Positions 1 to 12,200 of a stretch of DNA of 60,000 nucleotides are shown here, piece by piece. Below the pieces are notes generated by a model. That model had not been told where the DNA came from and ran no database searches. It saw nothing but the letters and a program-made list of their open reading frames with translations. This stretch comes from Antedon mediterranea (taxonomy: Eukaryota; Echinodermata; Crinoidea; Comatulida; Antedonidae): NCBI RefSeq assembly GCF_964355755.1, contig NC_092672.1:38314501-38374500 (forward strand), written 5' to 3'. Made by a program: the position numbers and the translations under genes. The stretch's first letter is position 1, and each line of letters opens with the position of its first letter.

Positions 1-65
1 TTTTTATGTGAAAACAACATATCCCAATTGTACTAAACATATTTTGTTTAAATTCCATTTAACAG

Positions 66-249
66 GAGTAACATCAGTAGCCTGTTTATAAGCATGTCTG
101 GATCACTTCCTGCAACCATGATGGGTTCTGTTGCAGGCATAGAAGGTGCTTCGTCCCTACGTCGTGCCTCAAGTATACGACGTGCTTGGACAAGTGGCAC
201 CGCTGCTATAAAAAGAAAATCTGTATGTTTGCAATGTAAATTTCAAACG
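66..249 (+). CDS. MYO18A: MYO18 exon a (motor domain, near actin-binding region)
   Basis: The acceptor is ...taacag before 66 and the donor is gtaagc at 250. The first base completes a codon from the upstream exon; the frame then reads SNISSLF and, after a Gly/Ser/Ala loop, [14 protein letters not shown] and [12 protein letters not shown]. This corresponds to the vertebrate segment around ISSLF and the basic loop that precedes the 'HFVHC' helix. It ends in phase 0. The ATG at 94 is internal and is not a start codon. Confidence 0.88.
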
Positions 250-3200
250 GTAAGCATAGTTTATCTAGACAGTATTTACAGCAATAATACAAATAGTTAT
301 GGCATGAACAATTGTATTTGGTTATATTTTATGTTAAGTGGTTATGATAATACTGTCCTTTCTAAATGGAGTGACTGTCTTTTGTTGTCAATATTTACCT
401 TTACATCACTTTTAATTCCCCTACGCAAACACTTTCTTTTGTCCTAAACCTTCTCCTTTGTCTGTGGTTCCTTCTGTAGAATGTAAAAGGTACATATTTA
501 TTTTCTTATTATTGTAGGATGGCTTGTTAGACAGCATCAGAAGAACCAAGCAGCATTTTGTTCAGTGTATCCTACCCAAGCCTGACGCTGGGTTAGTTGA
601 GACAAGAAGTAATAAGTCATCCAGTGCAGCGATTACTGATCTGCCCTTAGACATCCCATTGCTTGTTGCTCAGTTAAAAGGTCTTGAGGTACTGGAAGCT
701 ACAAGGCTCTACAGACAAGGTAACAGTCCAGACATTGTATAAAGCTACACTACACTATCAAACTTAATATATGGACATATCACTATATTTGGGCATAACA
801 CTACCATACTTGAAAACGGTTCCCTCCAATAGTCTGTGTGTTATAACAAAGAGGATTATTTTCAAATTTCAGTAATTCAAACTAAAGGTTTAATAATTAA
901 TAATATAATAATTAGTTAATTTGTTTTGTTTTCAGGCTTCCCAGAATGCATGATGTTTCCAGAATTCCGCAGAAAATTTGATATTTTGGATACCAGCAAT
1001 GAGAAGACAGAGCCAATATTGGATGAAAAGAAGGTGAGTTAATAATTTTGTGGACCTTTTCTTGTGCACACTCATAGCTTGTTATACTTAACTACCAAGC
1101 TTCAGCTTCTTGACTGTTAAGGAGTAAATCATCATCATCATCATAATCCTTGGTTATGTTATCCACTGCTCCTTAATCATTTTCCATTGCTCTTTCTCTA
1201 AAGTTATTGCCAAGTTAGAAGTTCCCAGATATTTCTTGATCTCGTTTCTCCGACTTTTTTCTTTTATTGTACAATACACAAAATGTTTCTTTAAATAAAC
1301 TTACAGCACAAAATTCAACATACCTTGAATTTTGGTTGAATTTTGGTTGAATTTTGGTTTGAAGTTTGGTTTGAAGTTTGGTTTGAAGTTTGGTTTGAAG
1401 TTTGGTTGAAGTTTGGTTGAAGTTTGGTTTGAAGTTTGGTTTGAAGTTTGGTTTGAAGTTTGGTTTGAAGTTTGGTTTGAAGTTTGGGTTGAAGTTTGGT
1501 TTGAAGTTTGGTTTGAAGTTTGGTTTGAAGTTTGGTTTGAAGTTTGGTTTGAAGTTTGGTTTGAAGTTTGGTTTGAAGTTTGGTTTGAAGTTTGGTTTGA
1601 AGTTTGGTTGAAGTTTGGTTTGAAGTTTGGTTTGAAGTTTGGTTTGAAGTTTGGTTGAAGTTTGGTTTGAAGTTTGGTTTGAAGTTTGGTTTGAAGTTTG
1701 GTTTGAAGTTTGGTTTGAAGTTTGGTTTGAAGTTTGGTTTGAAGTTTGGTTTGAAGTTTGGTTTGAAGTTTGGGTTGAAGTTTGGTTGAAGTTTGGTTTG
1801 AAGTTTGGTTTGAAGTTTGGTTTGAAGTTTGGTTGAAGTTTGGTTTGAAGTTTGGTTTGAAGTTTGAAGTTTGGTTTTGGTTGAAGTTTGTTTAAAAAAC
1901 CAGCACGTATGAACTTTCATTCCAATAGTACAATTCATGTTAGTAAATATTGACTTTTAATACAATAGTTATTTTTAATGTTGAATTTCTTTTTCTATAG
2001 GCTGTAGGTGATTTACTTCAATGCTTGGATGTCGATGCTACTAACTTTCGTATTGGTCTTAGCCAGGTAATTTACATTCGTTTAAGAAACTGGTTTATAA
2101 TTTATGCAATTCTTATAGTTACAGTTTAGATTTGTAAACATCAGTAAAATGTTAGTTTCTTGTAAAACACAGAAAATGATAGGATAGTGTTGCCCAATTG
2201 GCTTAAAGGAGTTGACCTCTGGGATGACCTTAATACCCATTAGTAATTTAACTTGTAATTCATACTGCAATTTGTAGTTCTTATTAGATCACATGACTTT
2301 TCACAGTTCATTAACCTTCCAGTGTTTAATGGTTTAAAGGTCAATAACCTTTGCTTCTGTATCCTTGATGTTAATCACAGCACAATTTTATAATCCCCAC
2401 ATTATGATATTAAAGTTTGAAAATCGTAAAAATTGACGCATTCTTGGTAGTGGCCTTGGCATTTGCATTTTAATATATAAGGATTATGCAATGCAGACAT
2501 CCTAGTATAGAGGCAATTTATCAAGATATTGCTCCCTCTATAAAATATACTTTGTACTGAACAAGTATCAATCTAATCGATTTACATTTAGTACACATTC
2601 TGTAACCCAATGTTCTACCAAAACAAACATAATAAGTGAAAGGCGAGGCCTCTCTAAGTTCACTCAATAACTGTCTATTTTATGCTGTTTTTAGCCAGGT
2701 TATATTGTAATTTTTCATGCCATTTCTCTTTAGGTCTTTTTTTAGTCTCTCATGTCATTTCTTGGTTACCATTGAGTTTATACTTAAGTAGTAATATTAT
2801 AATGGTAATTTATATACCACATTCTTTGTTTTATTTGTGTATTCAACACCAAATTATAAAATTGGTAATTATTCAAGTCAACCACTTAACTCAATAAGTA
2901 CTGTAATTTCATTATTTAGGTTTATAAAAAGCAATTTCCTAAGAAATATAGTATAAACTATTGCACATGTTAACCATTGAGTAAAATATCTAAGTCAAGG
3001 AGGAGGTAATTATTTGGTAATTTAACATGCATAGTATAAACCTGAATTTAATAGTACCTCCCTGACTTAAGTTACTAGCTCAAGTTACTTAGTGTGCTTC
3101 TGGTATTGCTACTGTACCAAGTACTACTATAGTTGAGAAGTCTCTCTTTAGTAGTCCTTTCTTTGATGTTTACTAAGTTCTTATTCTGACCAAGACAAGG

Positions 3201-6200
3201 AATTAAGTACAGACAGGTTGCTTTGAAGTGTGGATACCATTTAGTAGGTTTGTCTAGAATTATTTAAGTTTCTTAAGTAATGCGCAAAAACTTTGTTGGA
3301 ATTTTATATTGATATTTTATTAGATTTTAGAATCTCCAAAGAAAACTATAAAACAATTTGATGTATATAGTATGTAGTATTGTTTGTTCTTTTCTGGTTC
3401 AGTAATGTTATTTTCATGTTGTAAATTTTTAAAACATTAACAAAATAAAGTTGAGTATAAATAGGCTTTCCAAGAGGAAAACTTAAATGTTAAGCACTAT
3501 AAACTAAGTAACTACAGAATCAATAAATTAGCATAAAGAAGAAAGAAGTGAAGAAAAAGTAATTGTTAAAGTAAACACTTAACTCTTCAACAAGATCAAT
3601 AGGAACAGTTGTTACAACATACAAATACAAGTTACTTAACAATTAAGGTGGATATGAATGGAAGAGAAAGCAATGTATACTGCCTGTGAAGGGTTTGCTC
3701 CGTCAATATATTTATAGTACTGTAGTAAGTTTGTAATTTAGGAGAATATTCAGGTTTTGTTTTATCATAAAATGAATTCACCAGCAGCAAAATCATAGGC
3801 AGCATTTTGAACAGAAATAAACCTGATTTGTGTTATGTTGGTAGGATTATTGTAAGATATTATTATGTTCACAGCTTTTACATGTTTTAATATGTACATA
3901 CTGTAACAAGTCAGTATTCATTAATAGCAGTTGTTTTCCCTTTTACTTCATTTGGCTTTACGCCCTAGGTTCTACTAGACTAATTATCATTTTTTTGCTT
4001 ACATTTGTTGCTGAGAATTTGGGAGTATTTCTGGATTTTGTAGCTTTGAAACGATTATATTTTGATTGTCATTCTTACACCTAAATCTATTTCTTCTTTT
4101 AAATTATACTATACATCATGCATATACCATTTATTTGATTGGTGAAAATAAAGCTAATTAATTAACAAGAACTATTACGCAGCATCTCTTAAGCAAACCA
4201 ATGCAAATGAATACATCTACCTATGTTTGAAGTCCTTGTTGTATAATCCTTAAAGTTGATTCATTCATTCTTAATAGTTAATTATTCTAATTTATTAGTA
4301 GACAATTGACTAATTACCTCACTCTTATCAATAGGTGCTGCTATATATAAATTGAGTTAGTATAGATATATGATTTAATTACACCATTATCAATCATATT
4401 GTTTTGTGTTCTGTAATGCCTGCAACAGATTGCATAGTGCAGGTTGTCATTATACCATAATTGTCTACAACACAACATTTTAGTACTTATTCTACATAGT
4501 CCTATAGATCTGTTTGTTTTATGATATTTGCATTTCTGGATTTATTCATACAGTATATATTTGAACTGACTGAGGTTTATTTTGCATTTAGAAGAATTGT
4601 CCATGGTCTAGAAGAAAAGTTTGGTTTATATCTGGTACAGAGAGTGTATAGTGAATATTTCTGGATTTATTCATGTATATTGAACTGATGCCTTAGGTTT
4701 ATTTTGCCTTCAGAAGAATTGTCCATGGTCTAGAAGAAAAGTTTGGTTTATATCTGGTACAGAGAGTGTATAGTGAATATTTCTGGATTTATTCATGTAT
4801 ATTGAACTGATGCCTTAGGTTTATTTTGCCTTCAGAAGAATTGTCCATGGTCTAGAAGAAAAGTTTGGTTTATATCTGGTACAGAGAGTGTATAGTGAAT
4901 ATTTCTGGATTTATTCATGTATATTTGAACTGAGGCCTTATGAGGCCTTAGGTTTATTTTGCCTTCAAGAATTTCTTGTGTTCTAGGAGGAAATTGTTTG
5001 TTTATATCTGGTACAGAGAGTGTACAGTGAATATTTCTGGATTTTATGTCATCTAGCCTACTGTAGAACGATTTTATTAGATTCTCCTTTGTGATGTACC
5101 TAGCTAGATTTTGCCTGCAAGAATTTCTGGAATTTTAAGCTGATATCTGTGTGTTTAGTAGTAACCATAGTAATTTGTTTATATTACTCAGCTCTAAACA
5201 CATATCACCTCCTTTAGGCCTACTAAATTCAAGTGGGGTTGTACCCCAAATATCAAATGAGGTCTATTTAGCATTTATTGGTGTGATGCTGTCTTGGTAC
5301 AACACAATTTATTCTATTTCCACTGATGGGTTTCCAATTGGATCTTATTAAATGGAGCAATTTTCAAAGAGCCCTATTTGTGCAACCAAACGATATCGAA
5401 GTGAGATTAAGGTAATTAATGACTACTGTATTTACATAGGAAAATTAAATTTTTGTTCTTCTTTAGATCTTTGTTTTGCTTTTATTTTATCTCTTCTTCT
5501 TTATGTTTTAAGTTTTGTTTTCATTCTGAATCTCTTTCATTAGTATTCTATCACTTTTTCTTTCAGATTCTTTGTTTTATTTTTATTTCTTCTTCTTCTT
5601 TATGCTTTTAGTTTGTTTCCATTCTGAATCTCTCACATTAGTATTCCATAACTTCTTCTTTCAGATTTTTTTCCGCCCTGGATCTCTGTCTCGCCTTGAG
5701 GAGCAGAGAGATGATAAAGTGAGTGACATAGTAACTGAATTTCAAGCACGTTGTAAAGGTGTTTTAGCCAGAAGAAAACTCAAACATTTAAAGGTATATA
5801 TTATATAATTTGTGTTTTATGTCTTGAGGCCAGCATACACATTGTACATTTGTAATCAGTACAACTATGTATTCTTGATTCATAGAAACATAATATAAAT
5901 TAGACAAGACTACTGAATTTTTTAAAAAGTTAAAAATTCAATGCCTTCAGGTAACCATCTGTAACCCTAGTTAATGACGCATGTGATTTCAATACTTTTG
6001 ATTTTTATTCGTCGTTACATTCGATTTTTTGTAAAACATGTTTGTACTGGTTAAAAACCTATGAGATGTATGCTGAAGCAACCCTGTTTTGCATATTGTC
6101 AATATCTATACTTTTAGGCGAAAACAACATATTTTACTACATTTCAAAATGATTAAAATCACTGTAAAAATCAATTATAGATTATCCTATTTATGTACAC

Positions 6201-9200
6201 TCATATAAAATAAAGAGTTTTAGAGGTGTGTGTTAGCCTCTCCATTCTTTCATTTTATTTCAGTTCATTCAATTTTACAAACAGACAAAAAATGTTTTTA
6301 AAGAAAAAGTACAAAAAACAATATTAACTAAATGAACTGAGGATAACCCAAGAAATTAATAAAAAAAATATAAAAAATGTTTTCTCCTTCTTGTTGTATG
6401 TAAAGTTCAATAAATACATAATAAAATATATATTTTAAATTCAAGCATGTAAAAACTACATAACTAAATACATGACTAATCAGAAATTATACATTTTAAT
6501 TGGTTGTTAATGTAAATAATAATAATTGTTGATATAAAGTTTGTGGTACACCACATATATTAATTCTGAAAAGACCAGTTTCTTGATGTATGGATAATCA
6601 ATATGCTTTGATGGTCCTCAGCAGTGAGAATGGGAGGGAGTAAATAATATTTCCAATTGTTTTTGTAGATTCAGCGATTGGCAGTGACTTGTGTTCAACG
6701 CAATGTAAGAAAGTTCATCAAAGTTCAAGCATGGCCATGGTGGCGTCTTTACACTAAAGTTCTACCACTTTTGGATATACATCGTACTGAAGAAGAACTT
6801 AAGATGAAAGATGTAAGAACTAAGTACTAAACAACTAAACTGTGATTCTTTCAAGTTGTTTCAATATCTATCTTTTCTGGTCATTTTTTAAATGTTTTTT
6901 TACAACTTTTATAGATTGAATTGGACCAACTGAAAACCAAGTATGAAAGAATGGAAAAAGAACGCAATATCTTCAAAGAAAATTTTGAGAAAATGGAGTC
7001 AAAGGTAAATGACAAAATTGTTTGGTTTTTACTTGGAACATTGAGGATCAATTTGGGTCATCAGTTTCAAAGAAGAGAATCTTTAACCTTGTGTTGATTT
7101 CTTAAAGTAAGTTTAACATGAACACATAATTTATATTTCATACAGATGGCTGAAATATCAGCAGATTTAACAGAAGAGCATGAAACAGCTAACCACGCCA
7201 CAGAGATGTTAGAAGCCGAAACAGCAGAACGACTTAGACTTGATAAAGAACTCAAAGAACTAAAGGTAAGACAGAACCTAAAATGAAAGAATCCATCTTA
7301 AATTTAACTTTTTTGAAATCAAATCTTTAAAATCTATAAAATAATGTTCTGTTTCCGTGTAGCATGTTATAAACTGGTTTTTTTTTATAACTATTATTGA
7401 GATAAGAGAAATAAACGTTCATTTGATTGATTTGGATTGATTGGTTACAGACGGCACATTCCAATTTGCAACGAAAGATGGAGAAAATGGAAATGGAAGT
7501 AATGGAGGCAAGAATGGTTGCCAGGACGTCTTACATCGATCCAGATTATGACAGTGACGAAGAAGAAGAAGGTATGACATCATTATCTCAGTTTAATCAT
7601 TTCAGTTATTTATATTTGTCAGTACAATTTCTACAGCAAATGGTTTATGTTTGTGTTCAATTTTGCTATGTATTGTGTGTATTGTATTGGACGCAATTCA
7701 ATTTTGTACTGCATGTCTTTTTAAAATAAACCAGAATAAATAAATAAACTATGATTCGATGATTAAATTAAAAAATTAATATTTTTCTTTTACCACTTGT
7801 TTGTTTTTTACAAACATTTTGAATACTTCAATACGTCAAGAATTCCATCGTTCATGAGAGTGGAGAACCTCTTGATTGTTATGTTTTTACACACACTGCC
7901 TCATATATTTACTTACTGTACTGTAATTTCAAATTACAAAAATAAATGATGTGATACAATAATATGATAACAAATAAGCAATCACAATCAAGAACTTGAA
8001 AGCTAATTCTCTTTTACACAGATTCAATTTACAAACAGAAGTACGAGAGATTAAGACGAGAAATGGAGATGATGAAAAAGCGATTACAACATGAACTTGA
8101 AGAAGAATCAGAAAAACAACATTCCATTAAAAAATCACTTGAAAAACAGGTAAATTAATGTTGCTAGCTAACTATGTTATCTTCCTATCAGCAAATTGTA
8201 CTTAACCCATTCCTGATAATGGAGTTATCGCTTGATGGTTAAGATGGTTGGCTACCATTCCTAGGGTTCCTGGTTCACATCCTGTCGAATGTCTTATCTC
8301 ATGATGAAACAATTTCTCTCCAAAGGACTAGCTGTAAAGCTTTGTTAATGTAGAGCATCTTGTGTATATGTTTGTCTTGTAAACATGATTGCCACCTTTA
8401 AGAAGGATAGTCAGAAAATGCGATATTACATACTTGAGTAGGCTAAGTTTAGTACAGTATTTTCCAGAATAAAAACTAAAAACTGCAAAAAAAAGGAATT
8501 ACTAGTACTAGTGTTTTACAGTTAATAGAAGCAAATGGTGATATTGATGATTGGAAGAAGCAGGTGCAAACACTAAAGAAGAAGAATCAGAAGCAAGTAC
8601 GAGAGGCACAAGACTTACATCTTCACTTGGAGAGTCAGCAAGCAAGAAACAATGAACTCGAGAAAAAACAAAGAAAGTAGGTGTTTCATTCAGTAGCTCA
8701 ATGGTTATTCATACCAGTTTTTAGATCAGAGTTGAATTGAGTGAGTGGCGTAACGGCTATGAGCGCTCACTAGCTAAACCCCAGAGCTTATGGGGCCCAT
8801 GAGCAGTGCCTAGAGGAAAAAACAGGCATTAAAATAAACGCACGATGCCTCCAGCATTTGAACTTGGAGGGCCACTTAGGTTTCCTAAACCAGGGGTCTC
8901 AGGCCTCTGCGTTACGCCACTGAATTGAGTAAGTGGGGTTGTAGCTTGGTGGTTAAGATGTTGCAACATGTTCTATACATAAAACTACCTTTTAAACATT
9001 CATTAATGATAATATATAGAAAAAAACTGCAGTACAAGTCCGTTATCATGCGTGTATAACTTTTTTAATGAAACTGTAAATGGCTAATATATTTGCTGCC
9101 AAATTTTATTTATTTTATTCATTAAATTCACCCTTGTGTTAATATAGGTTTGATAACGAAATGCACAAAGTACACGCAGATGCACATAAAGAAAGGACTC

Positions 9201-12200
9201 AACGAGAAAGATTGCAGCGTGAAAGAGATATTTTACAATCAGAAAATTATCATGTTAAGCAGGAACTTGAGGTTAGTTAGCAAGAAGCTTTGAGGATTAT
9301 ATTCCAAGACCTTGAATTAAGTATACAATTTTAATGGAATGCATTTGTTGATAATGCATATAGATCAAATCAAATCAAAATAAAATAAACATTTATTTCC
9401 TTCAATTGCAGAAAAGATAGAAACATAATCTATAACAACAATGAAACGTAATAAAAACTATGATGTTATTACATAATGATGTATCTTATGAAAATAGAAT
9501 TATAATATTAAGGTTTAAAAAAAGGACAAATGACAAGAAAATGTCGTTCCGGCCCACTGTCATTTTTTTGTACACATTTATTGTCGCAGTATGTTTTGGT
9601 TCTTGAATGTAAACACCAAGTTGATTCAAGTTATGTTTTTTTTGTTTGTTTTTTTTATTTATGATTCTGTACATTTTCAGCCAGAATTGCCCATATAATA
9701 TAATAATGTAGTTGGTTACTGTTGTTGTAGCCGTCTTCTTCTGAAGACACATGGCCGTCATTGACGAATACTTAGTATCAGTTGACTTCGCTGCTGGTGT
9801 ACTCCAGATCTACGTTTATACCATGCTATACACTTTTATATATTTATATAACATTGAGAATAAGAGCTACATTACTTGGTACAGATTCCACAACATATGA
9901 ATTAATTCTTCTCTACATAATTATAATGTGTAGTAACGTCAACAACCATGTTGTTTTACCTTTGGCTGCAGGGGAATTTAAGGAATAAATTTATAATCTC
10001 CCAAGTTAGCCATTTGCTAATGCCAAGTTCAAGCTGCGATGCGACATGATTTGTACATTAAAGATTTTTTGCCTGAAAAATGCATCACTTAGTGCAGCTT
10101 ATATTTTATCCTATGCCGTTGGGATTGCTTTCTGCATGATATAAGAGAACGATTAACCTCACTTGCCAAATAATTTATTAACTCCATACTGTGTATGGAG
10201 TTATGTATTGTGAATCTTCTTCGTAGAAATCTGTAGTTTTTCACCCCTAAAGAAATGTGATCTTTATAAATGTAATATTTTTTTTAAATGAGGGGATAAT
10301 CTTTAAAAACACAGGTTTAAAATCTGAAATACGAAAATCTTAGAAATTCCTAATTTACAATAACATAGTTGTCACAATTATCCTTAAAATTATAATACCT
10401 GTCTTGGAAATTTGTAAAGTTCTGTCTATACAATTAAACTTTATATGTTTGCCTATATATGGACATGATGATGTCATATCAACACCATTTTTAGTCATAT
10501 AACTACCATAAATGGGCACATCACACTTTTTTGTCAAAAACTAGTTTGATAGTGTAGATAAAAACGCCTTGAGCACTTTTAGTGGATATGTGCGCTATGT
10601 AAATTGTTATATTATAATTATTATAGAGCCTAACATTTATGAATAGACATAATTCGTATAACACTGATGCATTGTTAAATAGTGAAAATGTTTGTTTTAA
10701 TTATTAAAGGATGTAAAATCTGAGGTATCCATTAAAGAAACATTAATGGAAAATCTACAATCGGAGTTAAACGATGCATCAAGTCACGGAAATAAAGATG
10801 AAAAAGATGTCCTGGTGTTAAAGAAAGCGAGACGTGACCTGGAGGCCAAAGTTCAAGATCAAGAAGAGGAGCTTGACGAACAAGCTGGCGAGATTCAAAT
10901 GCTACAGCAGGTACATCCCATAATGATAATTTCCATAAACACAACCATAATGTATGAAAATAATTATAGTGATGCTGCCAAGGTGTTTTTTATTTTAATA
11001 GTTAAAAAATATTTACAATATTTTGTTAGTTACCGTATGTTTGTGAATAATATTAGACATTTAGTATAATTTGTATAATATTCAATCCCTCCTGTTTGTT
11101 TGGGATCCTTCCTGTTTGTTTGGGATCCCTCCTGTTTGTTTGGGATCCTTCCTGTTTGTTTGGGATCCTTCCTGTTTGTTTGGGATCCCTCCTGTTTGTT
11201 TGGGATCCCTCCTGTTTGTTTGGGATCCCTCCTGTTTGTTTGGGATCCTTCCTGTTTGTTTGGGATCCTTCCTGTTTGTTTGGGATCCCTCCTGTTTGTT
11301 TGGGATCCCTCCTGTTTGTTTGGGATCCCTCCTGTTTGTTTGGGATCCCTCCTGTTTTTTTGGGACCCCTCCTGTTTGTTTGCAAAGAATAAATATGTAG
11401 ATAATATTAACAGCATAGACCATTAAAGTACTTTGATGTGTAAAATGTTAACAGTAACCTCAAAATATACTGCCTTCGCATTTGATACATTTATTTATGC
11501 ATGTTGAGGCTCTCAGATGTGATCAAACCGACCAAGGTACATTTTATGCTAAACTGACCTGAATGCATTCAGCTTATTAGTCAAAAACTATGTTGATCTT
11601 AGATCCAGCATACAAACTCTAGTCTACTAATTCCATTAAGCGATATTGTCACACATTTTCCCATTGCTATTTTTTTAATCTGGTTAGTTATATAGTTTAT
11701 GATTTTCTCATTTTGTCTCGGCTATTAACAAAGTTTTTATGTTATTCTAATTTTTATTTTATTTATTTTATTCAATCGAAACCAACAGCGATAATTAACA
11801 CCACTAACAGGTTTAAAGCACCTTAATTGGTCCTGACATTGATCAAGGGCTTCCTTCGTCCAGTGCCCACCTTGACCAGAGAAAATGCATAAGCCAATAC
11901 GTCTGAGGCAGATACTAGATGCAGGGGCTGCCATAAGAGTCAGCAGTGCTGATTTCAAATGCCTAACGCGACCCCAGCTCCATATATAGCACATACTATT
12001 CCCAGATCCAAGCTCTAACCAGGCCCAACTTTGCTTAACTTTCAACGTGGGACGGTAAAGCCGTATATGCTTTATATGTTTATTCCCATTATCTCTTAAT
12101 AATCAACTGATAATAATGGAGTCTTAGAACTGTGTCTGATATGCATTCATGTAAACGGTGTGTTTCATTGCAATTATTCTTAAGGGTTAATACACTGTAA

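Larger units (their letters stand above)
2067..5664 (+). other. MYO18 intron of 3.6 kb (d to e)
   Basis: AT-rich intron. It holds the 122-bp array and the 98-bp acceptor duplication. Nothing else recognised in 2067-4530. Confidence 0.8.

Noticed and set aside
94-96. ATG at 94 as the start of a protein
   Set aside because: The frame is open upstream to the acceptor at 65 and matches the myosin motor (ISSLF), so it is internal.
1315-1938. 207-codon minus-strand ORF of repeated Q-T-S-N/T-K-L-Q residues and shorter plus-strand ORFs
   Set aside because: Pure translation of a 12-bp minisatellite inside an intron; 11- and 12-bp units shift frame, and no family matches.
7427-7729. 100-codon ORF continuing beyond exon i
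   Set aside because: The coding part ends at the gtatga donor at 7572; the rest is intron read-through and the match to myosin stops exactly there.
8219-8285. tRNA gene
   Set aside because: A- and B-box-like words exist but the cloverleaf is not supported and a SINE body follows.
11030-11426. Six overlapping ORFs ([17 protein letters not shown] and [12 protein letters not shown] types)
   Set aside because: Artefact of a 20-bp repeat lacking stops in all frames.
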